A DNA stretch of 64,000 bases from assembly GCF_012396615.1 (NCBI RefSeq), contig NZ_JAAXPV010000011.1:1-64000 (forward strand), read 5' to 3'. A program made the position numbers and the translations under genes. The stretch's first letter is position 1; the number at the start of each line of letters is the position of its first letter. This DNA comes from Rothia terrae (lineage in GTDB: Bacteria > Actinomycetota > Actinomycetes > Actinomycetales > Micrococcaceae). Positions 1-8,527 of this stretch are shown one piece after another. The notes under the pieces are model-generated. The model had not been told where the DNA came from, did no database searches, and saw only the letters and a list, made by a program, of their open reading frames with translations.

Positions 1-196
1 ACCTGCAGATGTGAAGGCGGTGAACAGGTTCATTAATTCACGCCGGGCGGTGGTGGAGCGGGTGATTGCTCAGGTGAAGGCCTGGCGTATTTTGCACACG
101 GGTTTCCGGCGACCGTTGGGCTCGTATTCGCGGGTGTTTTCGGTGGTGCGGGGGTTGGTGTTTTTGGCTGCTGGTCACCCCTTATGAATAATCCTC
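1..196 (+). mobile_element. Right end of an IS5-family insertion sequence (partial, cut by window edge)
   Basis: This is the 3' end of an IS5-family transposase gene followed by a terminal sequence ending in 'ttatgaataatcctc' at about 182-196. That resembles the right terminal repeat of the complete IS at 44891-45793 ('acttttgaataagcctc'), so the element probably ends near 196. The two elements are related but clearly different in sequence, so they are not recent copies of each other. The left part lies outside the window, and the target duplication cannot be determined. Confidence 0.75.
2..187 (+). CDS. IS5-family transposase, C-terminal fragment at window edge
   Basis: The frame is open from base 2 to the TGA at 185-187. 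It encodes about 61 residues containing the C-terminal DDE-transposase signature RAVVERVIAQVKAWR, including the catalytic glutamate, followed by GFRRPL. The same region is found in the complete transposase at 45011-45784 (RAVVERVIAQVKTWR ... GFRRPL), which fixes the family. The start lies before the window, so it is unknown whether the gene is intact. Confidence 0.8.
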   Translation, partial: PADVKAVNRFINSRRAVVERVIAQVKAWRILHTGFRRPLGSYSRVFSVVRGLVFLAAGHPL

Positions 197-231
197 AATA
201 TTTATTCTTCATATTTCTCACACCCTCTCGC

Positions 232-336
232 AGATGACCACGTTTTTCTCGACAGTGACCACAGAACTCTCATAGTGGCCAGGAAACTCTCTCATTCACC
301 CCGGTTCTGCATCGTTTGTGAGAGTTTTCTGGTCAC
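232..336. repeat. Cluster of short related repeats, consensus about GTGaCCAgaaAaCTCTCa
   Basis: Three clear copies of an 18-20 bp motif occur downstream of the IS end: 255-272 (gtgaccacagaactctca), 275-294 (gtggccaggaaactctctca), and an inverted copy at 317-336. A weaker fourth resemblance starts near 234. Copies two and three face each other and form an imperfect inverted repeat. They may be transposase-binding sequences or the end of another mobile element, but no transposase is attached. No gene is supported between 197 and 700. Confidence 0.5.
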
Positions 337-537
337 ATCGAAATAAAACTGGTAACAGCTGGGGTCTTAGTCGTTTTTACTACAGAGTGAGACAACAGGA
401 CGCGGGCCGTTTCAGCCAGGTGCGCCCGGTTCGCAGCGTCCGCGTTATACATCAGAGCCGCCTACAAAGTTACGTATCAGAACCGCCCACGGACCCGGAC
501 TCGTTTTACCGACTACCCTTTTATCTGAACGCAAGCC

Positions 538-607
538 GCCGAGATCCTGATTAATCGACGAAATCCTGTTATAAATCAGGATTTCGTCGATTAATCAGGA
601 TCTCGGC
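538..607. repeat. Perfect 31-bp inverted repeat with 8-nt loop
   Basis: The arms at 538-568 and 577-607 are exact reverse complements (31 bp) around the loop ttataaat. No T-run follows on either strand, so it is not a typical intrinsic terminator. It lies between an IS remnant and two tRNA genes that point towards it. A MITE-like element, a cruciform/protein-binding site or a stable RNA hairpin are all possible. Confidence 0.8.
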
Positions 608-706
608 ACAGTGAAGTGCGGCGTTACCCCGCCGCCGCCCAGGCAAACCCCACCATCAGCATCCGGTTAAACAAAAAATCAGCCCCACATGGGACTAATT
701 ACTTTG

Positions 707-778
707 TGCGCGATACTGGGATCGAACCAGTGACCTCCACCGTGTCAAGGTGGCGCGCTACCGCTGCGCCAATCGCGC
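707..778 (-). tRNA. tRNA-Val (anticodon GAC)
   Basis: Read on the minus strand the sequence folds as a standard cloverleaf. The 7-bp acceptor stem is GCGCGAT/ATCGCGC with discriminator A. The D-arm is present, the anticodon stem CCACC/GGTGG encloses the loop TTGACAC (anticodon GAC, valine), and the T-arm contains GGTTCGATCC. The CCA end is not encoded. It lies 30 bp downstream of tRNA-Gly on the same strand and is probably co-transcribed with it. Confidence 0.95.
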
Positions 779-808
779 ATACACTTGGCTTTTTCAAGAA
801 GTGTTGCG

Positions 809-881
<73 letters not shown>

Positions 882-1114
882 ATATCAGTGACTCGAAGAA
901 GTTTTTCACTTCGTCGGGCTGACAGGTAAATACTATACACAGGTTTACAGGCATTGCCAAATCGACGCCAATGACCTGTTTTTCCTTGTAAGTTCAGGGT
1001 TTCAAGCAGAGAACGGAGCTTTTCGAGGAATAAAATTTTTTAGATCTTTTGATAGATGTGGGTCACGATTTCTCTGGCGCGACCCACATCAGTTGGCTCG
1101 GCTGTTCGCCGGGG

Positions 1115-2167
1115 CTACTCGCCAAGTCCTTCGCGTGCGAGCGCGGTGAGGCGAGAGACCGCTCGGAAGTATTTCTTTTGGTACCCGCCTGCCATCATCT
1201 CTTCGGTGAAGACCTGATCGAAGGGTACGCCGGAGGAAATAATAGGTAGATCTTTGTCGTAAAGACGGTCTGCAAGCACCACAAAACGCAGGGCAACAGA
1301 CTGTTCGGTAATGGTGGTGACGTCTTTCCACGCGATGGCGTCAAGGCCCTGCACTAGCTGACGGTAACGAGATGGATGCACCTGTGAGAGGTGGTTGATG
1401 AGGTCTGAGAAATTATCAACTGAGACAGTGCCTAAACCGCCGAAGCGGGATTCAACAGCGGCCTCAAGTTGAGCATTATCTACGGGAGCCGGTGCAGCGG
1501 GTAGTCCGCGGTGACGGAAGTCCTCACCGTCGACGCGAAGTACTTCAAACTGGTCTGCAAGTACCTGGATTTCTCGTTTGAAGTCTGCTGCAGCAAAGCG
1601 CCCCTCACCGAGCGAGCCGGGCAAGGTGTTTGATGTTGCGGCTAGCTTGACGCCGGCGTCCGATAGCTCACGCATCAGACGCGACATGAGGACGGTATCA
1701 CCGGGGTCATCTAGTTCGAATTCGTCGATGCACACCAGCTTGTAGGAGCTAAGAGCCTCGACTGTTTTATGGAAGCTCATGGCGCCCACGAAATTGGTGT
1801 ATTCCACGAAGGTTCCAAAGGCTTTGGGACCTTCTACCATGTGCCACAGGGATGCGAGCAAGTGGGTTTTGCCCACGCCAAAGCCCCCGTCGAGGTAGAT
1901 GCCGTTCTTTACAGCTGGAGCTGACGCTCCCCCGCCAAAGAGTTTGGAAAAGAACCCGCCACCTGAGCTGCGTCCTGAGCCGCTATTGATAGCGGTACCG
2001 AAATTTTTGAGAGCATCTACAGCCTGCTGCTGTGAAGGCTGTGAGGGGTCTGGGCGGTAAGTATCGAATGACACCTCGCCAAAGCGCTCGGAGGGGCGGA
2101 AACCCGCCAGTAACTCATCCGCTGAAACGTTGGGACGTCGATCAACTAAGTGTTCGTAGGCAACCAA
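1115..2167 (-). CDS. zapE: Cell division protein ZapE (AFG1-family P-loop ATPase)
   Basis: This 350-residue protein has the AFG1/ZapE layout. The Walker A motif GGFGVGKTHL lies near residues 94-103, Walker B LVCIDEFELDD near 144-154, and a sensor-like ATSN near 185. The N-terminal segment ...FDTYRPDPSQPSQ... is typical of actinobacterial members. A glycine/serine-rich insert (about residues 62-82) precedes the P-loop. In Proteobacteria ZapE is an ATPase linked to Z-ring stability; the actinobacterial role is inferred by family. The start is a TTG at 2165-2167 without a strong ribosome binding site, so the exact N-terminus is uncertain. It is transcribed divergently from ybaK. Confidence 0.85.
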   Translation of the reverse strand: MVAYEHLVDRRPNVSADELLAGFRPSERFGEVSFDTYRPDPSQPSQQQAVDALKNFGTAINSGSGRSSGGGFFSKLFGGGASAPAVKNGIYLDGGFGVGKTHLLASLWHMVEGPKAFGTFVEYTNFVGAMSFHKTVEALSSYKLVCIDEFELDDPGDTVLMSRLMRELSDAGVKLAATSNTLPGSLGEGRFAAADFKREIQVLADQFEVLRVDGEDFRHRGLPAAPAPVDNAQLEAAVESRFGGLGTVSVDNFSDLINHLSQVHPSRYRQLVQGLDAIAWKDVTTITEQSVALRFVVLADRLYDKDLPIISSGVPFDQVFTEEMMAGGYQKKYFRAVSRLTALAREGLGE

Positions 2168-2405
2168 AGGTCTGTATTCTTTCGCTGGTGTGCTTCGCCG
2201 TTGAAGCGTAATCCACGGCGATTATTTCTTATCCAGTTTATCCCGTGAGTAACTTGACAGCGAATATGAAGCAGGGGTGAGAACCCGTCATAGTGTAAAG
2301 ATGACCAGAATGCTTTTGGCAATCTCACAGCCGCATAGACTCGCTATGCGTGTACAAGTTTTTTAGTCTTGAACAGAGAATACACGCTACTTCAAGGAGT
2401 TTTTC

Positions 2406-2903
2406 GTGGGTAAAAAGAAGAAGGCAACAGCGTCTACAGCAGCTATCGCTTTGCTGACTGAAAAAGGGGTTCCTTTTGAAGTTCTCGAGTATGAGCATGA
2501 AGAAGGCAATAAGAATTTTGGTGTAGAAGCGGCTGAAAAGTTGGGTCGCAGTCCTGAGCAGGTGTATAAGACTCTCATGGTGAACCACGAAAAAGATTAT
2601 GCGGTGGCGATTGTGCCGGTGGGCGGAAAGCTCAATGTGAAGGCTGCGGCAGCGGCTCTTGGCTGGAAGTCCGCTAAGCTCGCTGACCCTGCGGTAGCTC
2701 AAAAGCGCACCGGTTACGTCGTTGGTGGAATCTCGCCGCTGGGTCAAAAGACAGCACACCCCACGCTTTTAGATGCAGGTGCTCAGAATTTTGACACCGT
2801 GTTAGTTTCTGGCGGTAAGCGCGGATGCGACGTTGAACTTTCGCCCAATGATTTGCTTGCTCTAACCAACGGTAGCTACGCAGATATAGCTGCTGAGGCT
2901 TAG
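2406..2903 (+). CDS. ybaK: Cys-tRNA(Pro) deacylase, YbaK/EbsC family
   Basis: The 165-residue protein covers the whole YbaK domain, which hydrolyses mischarged Cys-tRNA(Pro) in trans and so corrects prolyl-tRNA synthetase errors. It shows the family blocks EQVYKTLMV near 58, VPVGGKLNVKAAAAALGWK near 80, and GYVVGGISPLGQK near 108, followed by GAQNFDTVLVSGGKRG. Length is normal for the family. The coding start follows AAGGAGTTTTTC with GTG at 2406. It is monocistronic, with a strong hairpin right after the stop. Confidence 0.92.
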   Translation: MGKKKKATASTAAIALLTEKGVPFEVLEYEHEEGNKNFGVEAAEKLGRSPEQVYKTLMVNHEKDYAVAIVPVGGKLNVKAAAAALGWKSAKLADPAVAQKRTGYVVGGISPLGQKTAHPTLLDAGAQNFDTVLVSGGKRGCDVELSPNDLLALTNGSYADIAAEA

Positions 2904-2921
2904 TAAGATTTCCCCTTGTGT

Positions 2922-2961
2922 GCAAAGTGCCGGTGAGCTGGTCAGTTCACCGGCACTTTGC
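2922..2961. terminator. Bidirectional terminator hairpin between ybaK and the hydrolase gene
   Basis: Perfect 15-bp arms (2922-2936 and 2947-2961, gcaaagtgccggtga and its complement) enclose a 10-nt loop between two convergent genes. The T content after the stem is low on both strands, so the termination role is inferred mainly from position. Confidence 0.7.
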
Positions 2962-2975
2962 AGTTTAAGCGGACT

Positions 2976-4244
2976 TTACGTTGCGGAGGTTTCAGCGTGA
3001 AATTGCTGAAGTTTTCCGGGCAACCATTCCGTGACAGCTGAATGCCATTTGTCGCTGTCGACGTTCCACTCTTTAGTGTGCGCACCGTCAGCGAATGTCA
3101 CGATATCAACGGTGTTGCTCTTACGAGCAAGTTCTAGGGCGGGGGCAACAGGCACAAAATCATCTTTCACGCTGTGAAGGATTAAGGTGGGCACCTGCAT
3201 CTCGTCCACTCGACGCGTCCATGACAAGCTTTCAAGTTCGATCGGTTCATCAAGGCCGGTAAATAGCCCCAGTGACGCCGATGAGATCATGTGGATACCC
3301 AGCTTACCGATGCCTAACGGCAACTTATTGAGCTCGGTGTGATATTCAATGAGCTTCAGCCAATCAACAGCCGGACCGTCCAGCACGAGGGCTGCAATAG
3401 CGTCCTTGTTGCGCGCTTTATCGGCGGCCTGCAAGCAAATTGAACCGCCCATTGACCATCCGAAAAGCACTACTTTCCGAGCACCGTGTTGTAGCGCGTA
3501 GTCGATTGCGGTTTCGACATCTTTCCACTCCGTAAAACCTAAGCCGTATCTGCCGTCGCTGGACGGTGGTGCCTCTTTGTCGTTGCGGTAGCTAATGTGC
3601 AAACTCGTGAGGTTAAGCTCTTGAGTGGTGGCTAAGGCTCGTAGGGTTTCGCTTCTTTGTACACCCATTCCGTGCACCATCACTGCCCAGGTATCTGAGT
3701 GGTCTTCATAGATGGTTTCTGGATTTTGGGGTCGCACAATCCATGCTGGGGCATCGCCCACTGTAAGCGGCAGGGTGATGTGTTCGGCTTTGTACCCTGC
3801 GTCTTCGGGGCTAGTTGCGATGACACCGCTCCAATGGCCTCGGTCTGCCCGCGACAAATCACCGTTATGGATTTCTAGAACTTCGCGGATAACGCTCTGG
3901 TCCACCGGTGTGAAGGCGATGATGTCTCCAATGACCGCGTGCGACTTTCCTCCGTTAAAAAATAATCCGTAGGTTCCTGGGACGCTGGTTTGCTCGGTGG
4001 CCGGTAGCGTAATGGAATTGGGTTCATCACCCGATGCGGGGTTAAAGGATGGGTATCCAACGCCTAAGATTTTGAGTTCTTCGACCATGTGTTTGGGCGG
4101 TACAACCATTTGACGCACAAAATAGGTTGCCACAGCGGCTGTTCCTACAGCCACTGTAGTGACCATACCTGCCCCAGCCACGGCGCCGGTTGCTAGTCCT
4201 TTGCGCCAATCTTTTGCGGTTGTTATCGGCAGTTTAATGCTCAT
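2976..4244 (-). CDS. Alpha/beta hydrolase with N-terminal membrane anchor
   Basis: This 422-residue serine hydrolase has the nucleophile elbow GWSMGG at about residues 262-267. An oxyanion/strand motif HGMG lies near 191, a likely acid in HSVKDDFVP, and a likely histidine in FADGAHTKEW near the C-terminus. A hydrophobic segment near residues 15-45 (GAVAGAGMVTTVAVGTAAVA) predicts a signal anchor with the catalytic domain outside or at the membrane. A longer frame begins at 4274, but the ATG at 4242-4244 is preceded by GGGGAGGAACAAAAAG, so that start was chosen. The substrate is unknown. It is convergent with ybaK and divergent from the next gene. Confidence 0.8.
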   Translation of the reverse strand: MSIKLPITTAKDWRKGLATGAVAGAGMVTTVAVGTAAVATYFVRQMVVPPKHMVEELKILGVGYPSFNPASGDEPNSITLPATEQTSVPGTYGLFFNGGKSHAVIGDIIAFTPVDQSVIREVLEIHNGDLSRADRGHWSGVIATSPEDAGYKAEHITLPLTVGDAPAWIVRPQNPETIYEDHSDTWAVMVHGMGVQRSETLRALATTQELNLTSLHISYRNDKEAPPSSDGRYGLGFTEWKDVETAIDYALQHGARKVVLFGWSMGGSICLQAADKARNKDAIAALVLDGPAVDWLKLIEYHTELNKLPLGIGKLGIHMISSASLGLFTGLDEPIELESLSWTRRVDEMQVPTLILHSVKDDFVPVAPALELARKSNTVDIVTFADGAHTKEWNVDSDKWHSAVTEWLPGKLQQFHAETSAT

Positions 4245-4360
4245 CTTTTTGTTCCTCCCCACGACTTCTACCAAATGTTACTACTCAGTAAATAAATTAT
4301 CAGCATTCTTTATTCCCCATTTAGGGTCACATTCGCCACGACCAGGCGTACAGTGAGAAC

Positions 4361-4855
4361 ATGAAATCGATGCTGGTTGCTACAGAGCAAATTCTTAACG
4401 AACAAGATATTCGCAATATTCAACACGTCGCGCAGTTCTCTACGCCACCCGTTGAAGCCATCCACCTGCTGATTCCCACAGAAGTTCATGAACCGCTACT
4501 TCTCAAAGTGCTGGATCAGCTAGCTCTTTTAGATTTCAATGCTGCCTCTCGAACAGCTTTCTCGGCAGAAAAAGGTGCGCTCACGCATCGGCAAGAAGCT
4601 CAGGAAATTTCACGCACCTCGCACCTGCTCCTCAAAGACGCTGGTTTTCAGGTGGAGATCACTATTGCCAACGGAGACCCTGTCGCAGTAATGCGCTCTA
4701 TCGTTGAGGCCGACGATTCCGTGCAGGCAATCATCATCACGAACCCGCACCCGGTTCAAGATTCACTCAATCTCAACTGGACCAATAAAGCCCAGGATTC
4801 TTTGGGGATACCGGTTCTCCATCTGTTATCGGGCACAGAGCGAATTGAAGATTAA
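4361..4855 (+). CDS. Small protein with universal-stress-protein-like layout, function unknown
   Basis: This 164-residue soluble protein starts MKSMLVATEQIL. It alternates predicted strands and helices (EAIHLLIP near 33, VEITIANGD near 100, VQAIIITNP near 121, GIPVLHLLSG near 150). The order resembles the nucleotide-binding USP fold, but the usual G-x2-G-x9-G phosphate loop is not obvious. No family is recognised with certainty. A promoter and a weak GTGAGAAC precede the ATG. It stands alone before msrB. Confidence 0.6.
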   Translation: MKSMLVATEQILNEQDIRNIQHVAQFSTPPVEAIHLLIPTEVHEPLLLKVLDQLALLDFNAASRTAFSAEKGALTHRQEAQEISRTSHLLLKDAGFQVEITIANGDPVAVMRSIVEADDSVQAIIITNPHPVQDSLNLNWTNKAQDSLGIPVLHLLSGTERIED

Positions 4856-4942
4856 AACCGGAATCAAGGAATAACAGACACCATTACTAAGTTCTAGTTA
4901 GTATCCTAGTTCTACGCCCCAAACACAATGAAAGGTTTATCT

Positions 4943-5359
4943 ATGAGCGACTTCAAACCCGGTGTGGGCAAAATCGTGAAAAAGTGGGAGGACGTCCTTT
5001 CTCCCGAAGAGTTCCATGTCCTCCGAAAAGGTGGCACCGAGCGTCCTCACGTTGGAGAATATACCAACACCACCACCGAGGGTGTGTATTCATGTCGTGC
5101 CTGTGGAACAGAGCTGTTCCGTTCGGACGAAAAATTTGATTCACATTGCGGTTGGCCATCGTTCTTCGCGCCGTTAGCAGAAGATTCAGTGCGCTACATT
5201 CAGGATCGCTCACTGGGCATGGTTCGCACCGAAGTCCGTTGCGCAGCGTGCGACTCGCATCTTGGACACGTTTTCGAAGGTGAGGGCTACTCAACGCCCA
5301 CTGATTTACGTTATTGCATTAACTCAATCAGCCTTCGACTGGAAGAAAAAGAACAGTAA
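4943..5359 (+). CDS. msrB: Peptide-methionine (R)-S-oxide reductase MsrB
   Basis: The 138-residue protein reduces methionine-R-sulfoxide in oxidised proteins with thioredoxin. It carries both zinc-binding CxxC pairs (CRAC near 49-52 and CAAC near 95-98), the family signature CGWPSFF, GHVF, and the catalytic cysteine in RYCINS near 121. The upstream ATG at 4928 is in frame, but the ATG at 4943 (MSDFKPG) has AAAGG at suitable spacing and matches the usual family start. The gene ends in a clear intrinsic terminator. Confidence 0.95.
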   Translation: MSDFKPGVGKIVKKWEDVLSPEEFHVLRKGGTERPHVGEYTNTTTEGVYSCRACGTELFRSDEKFDSHCGWPSFFAPLAEDSVRYIQDRSLGMVRTEVRCAACDSHLGHVFEGEGYSTPTDLRYCINSISLRLEEKEQ

Positions 5360-5369
5360 TCACGTAGCT

Positions 5370-5404
5370 GCCTGTTGCCTCATCATCGCAACAGGCGCTT
5401 TTTA
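5370..5404 (+). terminator. Intrinsic terminator of msrB
   Basis: Stem gcctgttgc (5370-5378) pairs with gcaacaggc (5388-5396) and is followed by gcttttta. This is a good rho-independent terminator just after the msrB stop. The rest of the 5405-5650 gap holds no gene; it contains the leader of the RNase D gene. Confidence 0.85.
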
Positions 5405-5650
5405 TGTACCTCATCAATCCTGTGATGTTTTGCGGGACTCTTACATCGCAGACTACATACTCTCAACGCCCGCTACACTACGGACGCAACGAAGTGAACA
5501 ACAGCCACTTGTGCATAGATTGCTCATAATCACCCTCTTAACCTTGCTGATATTCCCTACCGCGCCAGCATCAAAGCGTAATATTAAATGTTTGTGTGCG
5601 CTTTTATCTCAAAATGCACACGGGTCGGAGCACGAGAGAAGGTTTTACGA

Positions 5651-6940
5651 GTGACGGCACACGGTACTTCACCAGCTGAAACACCGCGCGATACAGTCGG
5701 CACGCAAAGTGCCGATTTTGGTCTGCCAGCACATCTCGCGATCCCTGAACTAGTGACACTGAACGAGCCATTTGAGGGGCTTCCCTCCATCATCACCACT
5801 GAAGGCGGGCTCAAACGAGCCGCTCAGAAAATCTCTGCCGCTCACGGTCCTGCCGCAATAGATACAGAACGCGCGTCCGGCATCAGATACGGTCAACGAG
5901 CATTTCTCGTGCAAATCAAACGCGGAGATACCGGAATTATTCTGATTGACCCCGAATGCTTTGACGATTTATCCATTATCAACTCTGCGCTTGCTGGCGT
6001 TGAATGGGTGCTTCACGCTTCAACCCAAGATTTACCTGCCTTGGTAGAGCTCGGGATGCGACCAGATTTCCTTTTCGACACCGAACTAGCCGCTCGCCTA
6101 GCTGGGTTAGAACGCGTCGGGTTAGGTCCAGTCGTCGAACAGCTGCTCGGCTACAAACTTGCTAAAGAACATTCAGCAGCTGATTGGTCAAAACGCCCGC
6201 TTCCCGCTGAATGGTTGAACTACGCAGCTTTGGACGTTGAAATACTCGTAGACTTGCGAGATGCGCTAGAAGATTTACTCGAGTCTCAGAACAAGCTGGA
6301 GTATGCTCGTCAAGAATTCGCCTATATTGTTGCGAACCCTACCCGCGAACCTAAAAAAGATCCTTGGCGTAAGACAAAAGGGATTCAGACGCTACGCAAC
6401 CGCCGCCAGCTCACCGCTTTACGCAATCTATGGACTGAACGCGATCATTTAGCGCGCGCTAAAGACGTTGCTCCTAAAAGACTGCTACCCGATGCGTCAC
6501 TGATCCAAGCAGCCTCCTCGATGCCTCGCAGCGTACCTGCCATTTTGCAGGTACCAGGTTTTCAGACGCGTGCGCTCAAGCGCGAAGCTCCACGCTGGGT
6601 TCGCGCTATTTCAGCTGCTCGCAACGAAGAGCATCCCGTTCCCTACACCACTCCGGCAGAGGGCCCTCCTCCGCTCAAAGCTTGGGAAAATAAGCGTCCC
6701 CAGTCGGCTGCGCTCATCGGTCCCTGCCGTGAAGCGGTTAACGCCCTCGGCGCTGAAATGAATATTCCCGCAGAGAATCTGATGGTGCCTGATACCTTGC
6801 GCAAGCTCTGCTGGGAGCCGCCGGCTGAGGCAGATGCAGAAACAATCGCTGATGCCTTGCGCCAACTAGGTGCGCGGCAATGGCAGATTGAAGCTGTTGT
6901 GCCGGTAATTCTCCCTATTTTCGAGGATATTCTGGGATAA
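5651..6940 (+). CDS. rnd: Ribonuclease D-like 3'-5' exoribonuclease (DEDDy, HRDC domain)
   Basis: This 429-residue DEDDy exonuclease has motif Exo I AAIDTERASG near residue 70, Exo II HASTQDLPAL near 125, and Exo III YAALDVEILVDL near 194. An HRDC-type helical region follows (RQLTALRNLWTERD near 245), with a second helical region towards the C-terminus. RNase D trims the 3' ends of tRNA and other stable RNAs. The frame is open from an ATG at 5588, but the GTG at 5651 has GAGAAGG at good spacing and gives the usual N-terminal length. RNase D next to dxs is conserved in actinobacteria; here a small Rieske gene and a membrane gene lie between them. Confidence 0.9.
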   Translation: MTAHGTSPAETPRDTVGTQSADFGLPAHLAIPELVTLNEPFEGLPSIITTEGGLKRAAQKISAAHGPAAIDTERASGIRYGQRAFLVQIKRGDTGIILIDPECFDDLSIINSALAGVEWVLHASTQDLPALVELGMRPDFLFDTELAARLAGLERVGLGPVVEQLLGYKLAKEHSAADWSKRPLPAEWLNYAALDVEILVDLRDALEDLLESQNKLEYARQEFAYIVANPTREPKKDPWRKTKGIQTLRNRRQLTALRNLWTERDHLARAKDVAPKRLLPDASLIQAASSMPRSVPAILQVPGFQTRALKREAPRWVRAISAARNEEHPVPYTTPAEGPPPLKAWENKRPQSAALIGPCREAVNALGAEMNIPAENLMVPDTLRKLCWEPPAEADAETIADALRQLGARQWQIEAVVPVILPIFEDILG

Positions 6941-6997
6941 ACGTCCTTCGATAGCGGGTTGAGGGTTACAGTTGACAGTACGTGAAAGGAAGAAACT

Positions 6998-7429
6998 ATG
7001 TCCGATATTTCTGAGTCCCCGATGACTCGCCGCGTTGCCCTTGGCGTAACGGGAGCAGCCTCAGCAGCCGTCATGAGCGGATGCGGCTCTTCTGAAGCGG
7101 GTGCCGGTGGCAACGTCAAGCAACCCGAAATCTCTAGCCCCATCGATATGGCAGCAACACAAGATGTACCTGTCGGTGGTGTTATCAAGGCTAACTCTGG
7201 CGATGTAACGGTGATGATTTCTCAGCCAGCCGAAGGTACTTTCAAAGCATTTTCTTCAGCGTGCACGCATCAAGGATGCACCGTTAACGCGCAGAACAAT
7301 AACATCGTGTGCCCCTGCCACTCTTCTAATTTCACTATTGAGGACGGTAGTGTGACCGGCGGCCCTGCCGAAGAACCGCTCCCCCAATACCCGGTGAAGG
7401 TTGACGGCGGACGCATCATCGTGGGCTAA
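6998..7429 (+). CDS. Rieske [2Fe-2S] protein, exported lipoprotein
   Basis: The 143-residue protein starts with a twin-arginine-like region (TRRVALG) and a lipobox-like VMSGC near residues 25-29, so it is probably Tat-exported and lipid-anchored. The C-terminal half is a Rieske domain with both ligand boxes, CTHQGC near 88-93 and CPCHSS near 105-110, each giving one Cys and one His ligand to a [2Fe-2S] cluster. It is much smaller than the QcrA subunit of the bc1 complex and stands alone, so the electron partner is unknown. A ribosome binding site AAAGGAAG precedes the ATG. Confidence 0.88.
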   Translation: MSDISESPMTRRVALGVTGAASAAVMSGCGSSEAGAGGNVKQPEISSPIDMAATQDVPVGGVIKANSGDVTVMISQPAEGTFKAFSSACTHQGCTVNAQNNNIVCPCHSSNFTIEDGSVTGGPAEEPLPQYPVKVDGGRIIVG

Positions 7430-7448
7430 CTCTACGAGTTCTAAGACA

Positions 7449-7483
7449 AAGGCTCCCCACCACATCTTGTGGTGGGGAGCCTT
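7449..7483. terminator. Bidirectional terminator between the Rieske gene and a membrane-protein gene
   Basis: Sixteen-bp arms (7449-7464 and 7468-7483, aaggctccccaccaca and its complement) enclose the loop tct between two convergent genes. The stem is very stable, and a T-rich stretch (catcttttt) follows on the plus strand. Confidence 0.85.
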
Positions 7484-7490
7484 CATCTTT

Positions 7491-8450
7491 TTATGGATTA
7501 GATTCTTCTAAGGCTTTGAGGTCTTCTACTCCGTAGGCCTCTGAATCACCAAAGACGGGTGAAATTCCGAACTGGAATTTGATGTGTACACCTTGAAGTC
7601 TCTCTAGCTGATCAATCAGGGTGAACATGTCTTTGTTCGGCACGTACTTCTCTTTCATCGTGAAGTTGCCACATTCCGGGGATTCAAAGTGAAGCTCGTT
7701 ATCTTCTTCATCCGCCCACACGTCAGTGATTTCACAGTACTTTTCATGGTGATAACGGGCGCCAACGTATGAACTGATAGCTACTGTCGAAGCTACCAGT
7801 AGTGCCATCAGCGCCGCGATGCCTTTGAGGAATCGCCCAAAATGTTTGGGGAGTTCTACTCGATAACCGGGGGTTGATGCCGGAGGAATGCCCGCACCCT
7901 TTACGATACCCCAATACTCGACGCGCAAAGGCTCAGCGTAAAGGCCTTTTTCAGGTGAAACCCCGGGAATCTGCGACAAGCCAAACACAAGACGTGCCGG
8001 ATACTGCTCGATGCGCTCCACAAATTCTGCGGGCATCGATAAATCCGCCACAGCCCAGTTACGAATGCGCAGAAAATACGAGGTAGCGCCGCTCAGATTG
8101 TGAGGTTGGGTGGCTTGAGTTGGCTGCAGATACTGCTCTGCTCCTAACGCATCCTGCGGTACATACCCGATGTTTTGTTCAGTGACGTTGACCTTCAGTA
8201 CGGTTCGCTCCGAAGCGAGAATCCATAAAAGCAAGAGCAATACACCGCATAAAAACGGGGTCATGAAGATGATGGTCGCAATATCTGTGGGCACTTTCCA
8301 CACGAACAATAAAAGATTGACCGCGAAAGAAACCACGATAATCATTTCAAGCACAAATTTTGCAGCCGCGTATTGACTAGGAAACCTTCGAGGTTCCTTT
8401 TCAATGACGCAGTCTGCCCGGTCAATAATTTTTGGGGCTAGCTGAGGCAT
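7491..8450 (-). CDS. Membrane protein of unknown function with three predicted membrane segments
   Basis: The 319-residue protein has two adjacent membrane segments near the N-terminus (FVLEMIIVVSFAVNLLLFVW at about 33-52, then MTPFLCGVLLLLLWILA). A soluble stretch of about 110 residues follows, then a third segment (ALMALLVASTVAISSYVGA near 214-232) and an acidic C-terminal domain with two cysteines (KYCEITDVW and SPECGNFTM) that could form a disulfide outside the cell. No family is recognised. It ends against the strong hairpin shared with the Rieske gene and follows dxs on the same strand, 77 bp downstream. Confidence 0.65.
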   Translation of the reverse strand: MPQLAPKIIDRADCVIEKEPRRFPSQYAAAKFVLEMIIVVSFAVNLLLFVWKVPTDIATIIFMTPFLCGVLLLLLWILASERTVLKVNVTEQNIGYVPQDALGAEQYLQPTQATQPHNLSGATSYFLRIRNWAVADLSMPAEFVERIEQYPARLVFGLSQIPGVSPEKGLYAEPLRVEYWGIVKGAGIPPASTPGYRVELPKHFGRFLKGIAALMALLVASTVAISSYVGARYHHEKYCEITDVWADEEDNELHFESPECGNFTMKEKYVPNKDMFTLIDQLERLQGVHIKFQFGISPVFGDSEAYGVEDLKALEESNP

Positions 8451-8485
8451 AGAATCGCTTTGGGTGTAAATGGTGTGTGTAAATG

Positions 8486-8518
8486 ATGCCGGCGCGCATC
8501 ATGATTGCGCACCGGCAT
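8486..8518 (-). terminator. Possible terminator hairpin after dxs
   Basis: Outer arms atgccgg (8486-8492) and ccggcat (8512-8518) pair, with a second inner pairing gcgc/gcgc. There is no strong T-run, so this is a weak terminator or just a hairpin. It lies in the 77-bp gap after dxs. Confidence 0.45.
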
Positions 8519-8527
8519 GTGACGTGT

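Noticed and set aside
318-554. Open frame of 78 codons downstream of the IS end
   Set aside because: No ribosome binding site, no domain, odd composition, and its end runs into the inverted repeat.
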